NCBI GenBank assembly: GCA_037176905.1
Contig: JBBBWG010031987.1
Span: forward strand, 5,460 to 43,597
Length of the DNA: 38,138 nucleotides
Direction: 5' to 3'
Source of the DNA: Azolla pinnata
Lineage: Eukaryota; Streptophyta; Polypodiopsida; Salviniales; Salviniaceae
Shown here: positions 32,294 through 38,138 of the stretch, piece by piece
How positions within the stretch are numbered: the first letter of the stretch is position 1
Layout: each line of letters begins with the position of its first letter
Program-made: the position numbers and the translations under genes
The notes under the pieces: generated by a model
What the model was told of the DNA's origin: nothing
Database searches by the model: none
Seen by the model: the letters and a program-made list of their open reading frames with translations, nothing else

Positions 32294-33077
32294 ATGCCCA
32301 TCAAGGGATGGTGACAACGACAACGGAGAATTCTTCATCTCAGTGTGATTGGTGTTGCCCATTGGTGGAATTGATATTAGGAGAGCGGATCTCGTATTGC
32401 CCTTTTGGCAAACATATCGGAATCGATCTTTCAAGTGGAATTGGGGGGGGGGGGGGGGTTCACCCTGAATAGCTGCTGAATTTAGGGGTGTTTCGGGGCT
32501 AGAGTTCTCGAAGATGGCGAGCGCAACTACATTCGGTCCATCTTGACACAACCATGTGCGCTTTGGGCTCCCACCTGATAAGGAAGCAACTGTATTGGCC
32601 GATCCCCTCGGATTGTATTGGATCGCAATCTGTATGAGATTTGGCGGCTTTCCATGCAGACCGATCCCCCCACATTCCATACTGTCAAGAACTTAGGGGT
32701 TGCTGGATCGTCAGCTGTTCTAACCTGTCCCACAGTGCTCATTCCGGCCCCTGGAAGTCGACCGTCTATTTGATCCGATGATGTTCCCATCCAATCGTTG
32801 CACTTTGGACTTTCCCCTCCATCTTGAGCATCAATTCGTTAGATTGAATCAGCCGAGATCATCGTGATCGTATTCCCGCTCGAGTTGTGAGTCTCGATGA
32901 TGGTTTTCTACCCTCGCCATACTCACGATCCTTAACCACAGCCTGTGGATCTCACCGTTATACGACGCCGATGCCTAATTTGTGTCCTTCATCACCTCCT
33001 TAATCATGCAAGGAGATAGATGTTGGTTACACGCGATCATGAGCATGGTTGGTGTGGACTTTGGACAAATGCTTGGC

Positions 33078-33107
33078 ACACACACACACTCACTCACTCA
33101 CACACAT
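33078..33107. repeat. (CA)n/(CACT)n microsatellite
   Basis: CACACACACACACTCACTCACTCACACACA-type run read directly. Confidence 0.9.
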
Positions 33108-33384
33108 GACATTTAAACCACAAACGCAAAGTGCAGTCTTCTGTTTCGGACATCTGGTGGTGACTGTGCTTGCTCGATCTGACCCGATCCAGCTAAAACA
33201 TGTTCGATCGTTTGGACTACTTTCGGCAAAAAGTCTTACCATTCATCAATTGACCCTAAAGTCTTCACAGGGCACGTGTTGTCAAAACAAGTATCTAGTA
33301 TAATAGAAGATATATAATGTGGTATCTTTTCAGATGTATTTGTATGTATAAATATAGAAAGATCAAAAGCCCTGTCATGCACTC

Positions 33385-33465
33385 GTGGACGTGCCGGAGT
33401 GGTTATCGGGCATGACTAGAAATCATGTGGGTTCGCCCGCGCAGGTTCGAATCCTGCCGTCCACG
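33385..33465 (+). tRNA. tRNA-Ser (anticodon AGA)
   Basis: An 81-base class II tRNA. The acceptor stem GTGGACG pairs with CGTCCAC (33458-33464), followed by discriminator G. The D-arm/A box is TGCCGGAGTGG...; the anticodon stem CATGA/TCATG encloses loop CTAGAAA, so the anticodon is AGA, reading UCU serine codons. A long variable arm TGGG-TTCG-CCCG follows, then the T arm with B box GGTTCGAATCC. There is no intron and no encoded CCA. A TTTT run starts at 33466, the normal RNA polymerase III terminator. It looks intact. Confidence 0.97.
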
Positions 33466-33469
33466 TTTT
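33466..33469 (+). terminator. Pol III terminator of tRNA-Ser
   Basis: Four T residues immediately after the discriminator base; a nine-T run follows at about 33491. Confidence 0.8.
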
Positions 33470-34786
33470 ACTTTCCAAGTGGCTTCATGTTTTTTTTTTA
33501 GCCTGACCTTAAGAAGGATGAAATAGGAACCGGAACTGTAATTGTGCCAGATTGTGTCCATATGACCACCACAATTAAGATTTTCCTTACCGATTTTCGA
33601 CTTCAGATTCCAAGTATATGAGCTTCTATTATGTTTTATGCAAAATGAGCATCTAACGGCCCGAAACACAAGTCAAGCTGGATATATCCAATAGTTACGA
33701 TACAACTGGGTTCCATGCCCTCTCATACATACATATACATACAAACACCACAATATGACCTGTCCAAAGGCTTGTAAAAAATCCTATGCTCACTACAATG
33801 TGTATATGCCATATAATGCTCCTCTAACAAGATTATGTCGATCGATGATCGCCCTAAACAAGTATACATCATTAATGTCTCTGACCAGATAATTGTCGAT
33901 GGACCCTAAGGATTTTGTCATCCTTAAGCTAGAGAATTTATGTCATATAACCTTACTGTGCTCAACCATATTAGCATAATTCTCCAACCATATTTGGCGC
34001 AACAATGAGCTTCAAAGGTGCCATGCCACTATAAAAAAAGATGAGATTTCGCTCTGTCTGTATGGATTATTGCTGAGGAATCCACAGATTTTTCTGCATC
34101 ACATCCACGATCGAGTATAGATCGAATCCACAGCTCTTTTTTGGTCCCCTGTCCATCCACGATCAAAGCATGTATATCTGCATCATAACCATCGGCATTC
34201 CTGAAGATGATCAACTTATTGAATCCCCTACCGAGAGCAGTAATTGTGTGCTCGGTGTGTCGAGCAACCACCGTGGGGACTAATTCACCCATGACCACTG
34301 CTCAAGCCTTCAATGGAGGGAGCGAGGAGAAACTGGTGGCGAGAATATGCCCCCGATATTGGGAACAACAAGAGGGTTCTCGCATGCTTGACTGAAGACT
34401 AAATCCAATTGTTTTGACGACTTCAGTGGCCTTGGAAGACCTGAGGTTGTAGGAGGGGATGGCACCAATGGCACCTCAGTTACCATCTCTTCCGCCATCG
34501 ATTCTTCAAATGCATCACATTTTATATGCCCGTCTACATGTCCAGAACTCGTCGAAGTTTCCGCCTGTACGTGTAAAGAAAACAGCCCTTTTGGAACATG
34601 TACACTCCTTCTACATTACACAATTACACAACAACCTTCATCCTTTGGGGGGTGGGAAGGGGGGGGAAGAGAAAAACCTAAAGTTCTTCTTTACCCAAGT
34701 GTTTTCTTTTGCCTACGGTAATGGCGCGATCTTAATCTCTCCAACTTCAGGCATAGCCGACACTCGATTTGAAGAAAGCTAGAAAG
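33470..34786. other. Intergenic region between tRNA-Ser and the BBX gene
   Basis: Includes the BBX 3' UTR on its right. Two minus-strand frames (34498-34310 and 34298-34029) follow each other with fairly protein-like composition but no family I recognise; not called as genes. Confidence 0.45.
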
Positions 34787-36342
34787 TTAATGGGTTTGAA
34801 CATTGCCAAAAGAAGGAACATCGAGTACCTTAGAAGACCCAAGCTCAGGTGCACCACGCATTGTTGCCACATCGGGAAAGCCAAGGAGTTCATCTACTTT
34901 CCAGCTGGGTATAGTCTCATTCATGTATTCTGAAGCACTATTCCTCCTCAAGAAACCCCCGCCCCTCGATGCCCCATTCACACTTGGGCCATTGTATTGC
35001 ATCTGTATCATGTCCAATATGTCCCAATCTGTCTGCGAGGGAGTTGAGTTGAAATACAGCTGTTGGTTCCCAGGAGGTGAAGAGATCAATGACGGTGAAA
35101 AGGGTACAACGCTGGGTGAGAATGCAGCTATGCCATTATTGGGTTTCTTGGCCGGGGGTTGACCTATCCGAGACGACAAAAAATCTTGACCTTCTCCATT
35201 GATGTCCTCCTCCTTTTTGCAATGACAATGGGATCCTTTAAGCCCTGAGCTTTTCATGCTTGGATCTTGAACAATAGTTCTGGATGGTGTTGATGTCATG
35301 ACTCTCGGAGATGAAGATTGGCTTGGAGTTGTAGTTGGTGAAGCTTGTTCAAATCCACTGGATGGGTTCTGGATGCTCTCGGTCGTGATAACTTGCAGAT
35401 CGAGACGAATCCCGCACAGCAGGAACCGCTTGTGCTTAGCAGCTAAGATATTCCTAGAATGTATCGAGAAGTCGCAGCTCTGACAGAGGACGGCTCGATC
35501 TTCCAAGCAGAAGAAGTGTCCAATCTTCTCCTGGAGAAACAAGAAAAAACAATGAACATTTTCTGAGTACAATGCAAAGAAGCTAAAATGATCTTCTTAG
35601 TTCTCATGGTAAGCTAATATAACAACATCAATGCCAGAACTGCAATGTAATGAGGAAACACAGCCAAAGATCACAATCTACAACTGCAAGGGAAATGAGA
35701 AAACACACCCAAGATCGCATGCTACAACTGTGCTGGTAATGAGACAAATACCTAAGATTGCATGTTAAAAAGAGGAAAGATATCCAAAGATCGCATGCTA
35801 AAACTGTCACAGCAATGAGACAAATTCCAAAGATTGTACGCTGCAACTGTGACAGCAATGCGAAAAGCATCAAAGATAGCATGCCAGAACCAATGGAAAG
35901 AACCGAAACAAGATATACATCGCCTCAAATGGGTCTACTAAATTGTATCTGAATCTACTCTGGGCGTAACGACGTAGTAACCCTGACGCATCAAGATGCC
36001 CTCACCGAATCTTCTCGAAAGAACCATCATGTATCAGATACGGGGATTCGATTGCTATGTACATAAAAACATGAAAAAGCATGGCTAGATCTGCCTTTGA
36101 ACACATTTTCATCACACATCGAGCATCCGTGTGGAGGAAGGAGCACGAACCTGGCAGATGTCGCATAGAGGGAGCTCATCGTCGGGAGATGAGGGGTAGA
36201 TGAGAGGTACTCGCTGGTGCTTCCCGGCGAGCTTGTTGGCAGCATGGACCTCGGAATCGCACACCTTGCACAGCGCTGCATCATCTGCGCAGCACAATAC
36301 CGTAGCTTGCGTCTCCTCGCACACATCGCATTGCACCTTCAT
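34787..36342 (-). CDS. Double B-box zinc-finger transcription factor (BBX20-25-like)
   Basis: Two minus-strand exons, 36342-36151 and 35530-34787, phase-0 GT-AG, give 311 residues. B-box 1 is at residues 5-47 (CDVCEETQATVLCCADDAALC...HQRVPL) and B-box 2 starts at CDICQ (60-64), split exactly by the intron, and continues EKIGHFFCLEDRAVLCQSCD...HKRFLLCGIRL; all zinc-ligand Cys/His/Asp positions appear present. The B-box 2 junction after CDICQ is the usual one in this subgroup. There is no CCT domain. The Ser/Pro-rich middle ends with DWDILDMIQMQY and SASEYMNETIPSWKVDELLGF, the conserved C-terminal motif of light-signalling BBX proteins. Members act with HY5 and COP1 in photomorphogenesis; activator or repressor cannot be told here. 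A leader intron is inferred upstream. Confidence 0.92.
35630..35905. repeat. About 43-bp minisatellite in the BBX intron
   Basis: Six to seven diverged copies in order ATGC-AGAACTG, ...AATGAG-AAA..., CCAAAGATCGC. Copies start near 35631, 35675, 35719, 35762 (shortened), 35795, 35838 and 35881. It lies in the only coding-region intron of the BBX gene. Frames through it are artefacts. Confidence 0.75.
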
Positions 36343-36359
36343 CTCACCTCTCTCGATTC

Positions 36360-37131
36360 CTTTCGAAACAGACGGAGACACAAACAAATCACACAACAAG
36401 GGTTCAGTCTTTCTCGCCTAATCCCTTTCTCTTCCTATCTAATCCTCCTCCCTAACATACCTTGGCCCTTCCTCTCCTTGATACACTTGCTTCTTTCTCT
36501 TCCTTTTAACCCACTTACTCCTTTCTCTTCTTCCTTGAGACCCCTTTCTCTTTCTCTCTTTGCTTAATACTTCTCCTGCACACCCTCTCTTGCTCTTTGA
36601 TATACCTTTCTCTTCCTCCTGAACACCCTTTCTTGCTCTTTGATATACCTTTCTCTTCCTCCTGAACACCCTTTCTCTTTCCCTCTTTGTTTAATACTTC
36701 GAACCAAAGACCCTTTCTTGCTCTTTGACACACCTTTCTCTTCCTCCTGAGCACCCTTTCTCTTTCTCTCTTTGCTTAATGCTTCTCCTTAATACCCTTC
36801 CTTGTTTTCTTTCTCCTCCTCCTCCTCCTCCTTCCTCTTCCTTTCACAAGCAACGATAACACTGACCTCCTCCTGCTCCTTCTTCAACCAGAATCTAGCA
36901 AGCTGAAATTTTAAGAGTGTGAAGCCCGCATCCTTTCCTCGGGGAAGAATGAAATGCCGGTCCCTTCTCCATCACACCATGGGAACAGAAAATCTCTTCC
37001 CCCAAACAGATCTGGACACACTCTTGCTCCCTTTTTCCCGCAGATTGCAGGCAAGAACACGCAGTGGGCACGGATTTCAAGCGCAATTTGCTTGCACAAG
37101 AGATCGGAGCACAGAATCCCCCCTTCCTTAC
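36360..37131 (-). other. Inferred 5'-UTR intron of the BBX gene
   Basis: On the minus strand the leader candidate (about 37280-37132) is CT-rich and ends TTG|GTAAGG, a good donor at 37131. A pyrimidine-rich tract ending GAAAG at 36360 is a plausible acceptor 17 bases before the ATG. The intron would hold the repeat array at 36420-36850. Pairing is inference; many upstream ATGs would otherwise sit in the leader, which favours splicing. Confidence 0.4.
36420..36850. repeat. CT-rich tandem array upstream of the BBX coding region
   Basis: A unit of about 43 bp (ACACCCTTTCTTGCTCTTTG, ATATACC, TTTCTCTTCCTCCTGA) repeats almost exactly at 36570-36775, with looser copies on both sides and a final (CTC)n run at about 36812-36830. 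On the BBX sense strand it is purine-rich. The open minus-strand frames across it are Lys/Arg/Glu artefacts. Confidence 0.8.
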
Positions 37132-37279
37132 CAAGGGGAAAAGAAGGAAAGAAAAAAATAGAGAGATTGAGCAGAAAAAAAGAAAGGAAGAGAAGAAGCT
37201 TGAGTAGAGAGGAGCTCACAGAACTGCGGAGTGAGGCGTGCAGAGCAGCAGAGAGTCGGTTGAATTGAGCCGGAATGTC

Positions 37280-38004
37280 GTCAGAAAAGAGGGAGAAAAT
37301 ATCCATGGGATGGATGCAAATTCGCCCACCAAAAAATTCCAGCTCAATCAATCATTTGGGCCCAAAATCGCCCACAAAGAAAGAACTCCATCAAAGAGAG
37401 AAAATATCCAGAGGAGGAGGATTGTGTGCAGTGTGAATGCGATCCCGATCGAATCACGGCTTTCGGGGAAAGGACAAGCGGGGGGATCGATCTGGCCCCC
37501 CATTTCGCCCGCCACGAAAAGACGATTTGGCCTCCGGTGTGTCCACGGAGAGAAAAGCGTCCGTTTGTCGTTTACCGTGTCGTCACAGGGCAAATGCTTT
37601 GCACAGGTTACGAGCCGAAGCCCGAATTCGCAGAGAAGCCGAAAAACTGAAAGAACTCTCCGGATTATATTGCACAGGGATCGCAAGGTGTAGAAGGGTG
37701 TTTGGAAGCTGTCGGAGAACCGGGCGGAGGAAACGAACAGTACAGCGGGATCTGGAGCGACATTGTTCAGGAGACACCGGCACAATATTTGTCGACAAGG
37801 GTGGAGCTGCCAACGGAGAGGTACTCATAGTGTTTCCTTGGGGTGGGGGGGATTATTTAACTTTTGTCTGGAATTATACTCCCCCCAGAATCGATTCTCC
37901 CCGCCGTTTAAGAGATCTGAGCCAGAGAGGTTCCTTCCCAGTAGAGAGTGAAGTCCGGCGGGGGTGTGAAGCGAATCTCAACAGACCGATCGGCGTGGGC
38001 CGTT
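37280..38004. other. Intergenic region upstream of BBX
   Basis: Likely BBX promoter and, to the right, the 3' flank of the edge gene. Overlapping frames on both strands at 37348-38036 have no recognisable domain. A T/A-rich AATATAATCC on the minus strand near 37670 is a weak TATA candidate. Confidence 0.4.
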
Positions 38005-38138
38005 CTACGGCAACCCGACGAACGAGTACGACGTGAAACCGAAGCCCGCGCCGTCGTTTTTCGCGGGCAGGCGCTTCCTGACTGCCGCCCAGAGGAGCTG
38101 CAGGGACGCGGCCGCGGCGGCCGCCGCCGCGAACCCGA
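38005..38138 (-). CDS. Partial 3' coding end of an unrecognised, possibly membrane, protein
   Basis: Reading minus from the window edge, one frame gives 44 residues and a stop TAG (38007-38005): a hydrophobic Ala-rich helix (GFAAAAAAAASLQLLWAAV), a basic turn RKRLPAKNDG and an aromatic/Ser end GFTSYSFVGLP. The shape fits the last transmembrane helix and cytosolic tail of a small plant membrane protein, but I do not recognise the family. Third positions are G/C-rich. The plus strand is also open here (NEYDVKPKPAPSFFAGRRF) and cannot be excluded. Confidence 0.3.
   Translation of the reverse strand, partial: GFAAAAAAAASLQLLWAAVRKRLPAKNDGAGFGFTSYSFVGLP

Larger units (their letters stand above)
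32040..33384. other. Intergenic region between SNRNP40 and tRNA-Ser
   Basis: Begins with the inferred SNRNP40 leader, then a telomere-like tract (32246-32293), a poly-G run (about 32442-32458) and a CA/CACT microsatellite (33078-33107). No gene recognised; frames at 32285-32790 minus lack domains. Confidence 0.5.

Noticed and set aside
36439..36754. Lys/Arg/Glu-rich minus-strand ORFs upstream of BBX
   Set aside because: Translations of the CT-rich tandem array; frame and period artefacts.
1..38138. CRISPR array or prokaryotic defence-type system
   Set aside because: The tandem repeats are contiguous without unique spacers of constant length, and all genes are plant nuclear genes with introns.

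Overview
The window is nuclear DNA of a land plant. Evidence: GT-AG introns, a TTTT-terminated tRNA-Ser with internal A and B boxes, and plant-only or plant-typical proteins (double B-box factor, PCC13-62-like desiccation protein, oil body-associated protein, plant-type F-box protein). The lineage cannot be fixed from the sequence. Gene base composition is split: left-hand genes (desiccation protein, small heat-shock protein, OBAP, much of the F-box gene) are strongly G/C at third codon positions, while right-hand genes (C2 protein, PP2C, SNRNP40, BBX) are A/T-rich there.

Layout, left to right: a PCC13-62/ferritin-like desiccation-related gene (minus, 417-2903) flanked by minisatellites; a long gene-poor stretch (3.0-8.7 kb) with two tandem-repeat arrays and a decayed LINE 3' end; an F-box gene (minus, 8713-10998, five exons) with a large histidine-rich insertion; a small heat-shock protein (minus, 12462-13444, first exon unresolved) facing an oil body-associated protein/DUF1264 gene (plus, 14631-15722); an N-terminal C2-domain, Pro/Tyr-rich protein of the SRC2-like type (plus, 16991-20510, seven exons); a second LINE relic (about 21120-21400); a PTC7/PP2C-type phosphatase (plus, 22274-27685, four exons, one intron of about 3 kb); the U5 snRNP 40 kDa WD40 protein (minus, 29366-30439, one coding exon, inferred 5'-UTR intron); tRNA-Ser(AGA) (33385-33465, plus); a double B-box transcription factor (minus, 34787-36342); and a probable 3' coding end cut by the right edge (minus).

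These are ordinary eukaryotic single-gene units. Three neighbours within 15 kb (desiccation protein, sHSP, OBAP) belong to families linked with drying, heat or seed/spore maturation. OBAP has RY (CATGCA-type) and G-box/ABRE motifs just upstream, and the desiccation gene has an RY-rich perfect palindrome in intron 1. I see no CRISPR array, prokaryotic operon or obvious new multi-gene system. The most unusual content is the amount of gene-proximal tandem repeat, the two low-complexity protein expansions (poly-His in the F-box protein, Lys/Asp in the C2 protein), and hairpin or palindromic elements inside introns. All exon junctions were derived by eye from GT/AG sites, reading frame and family resemblance, without alignment software.
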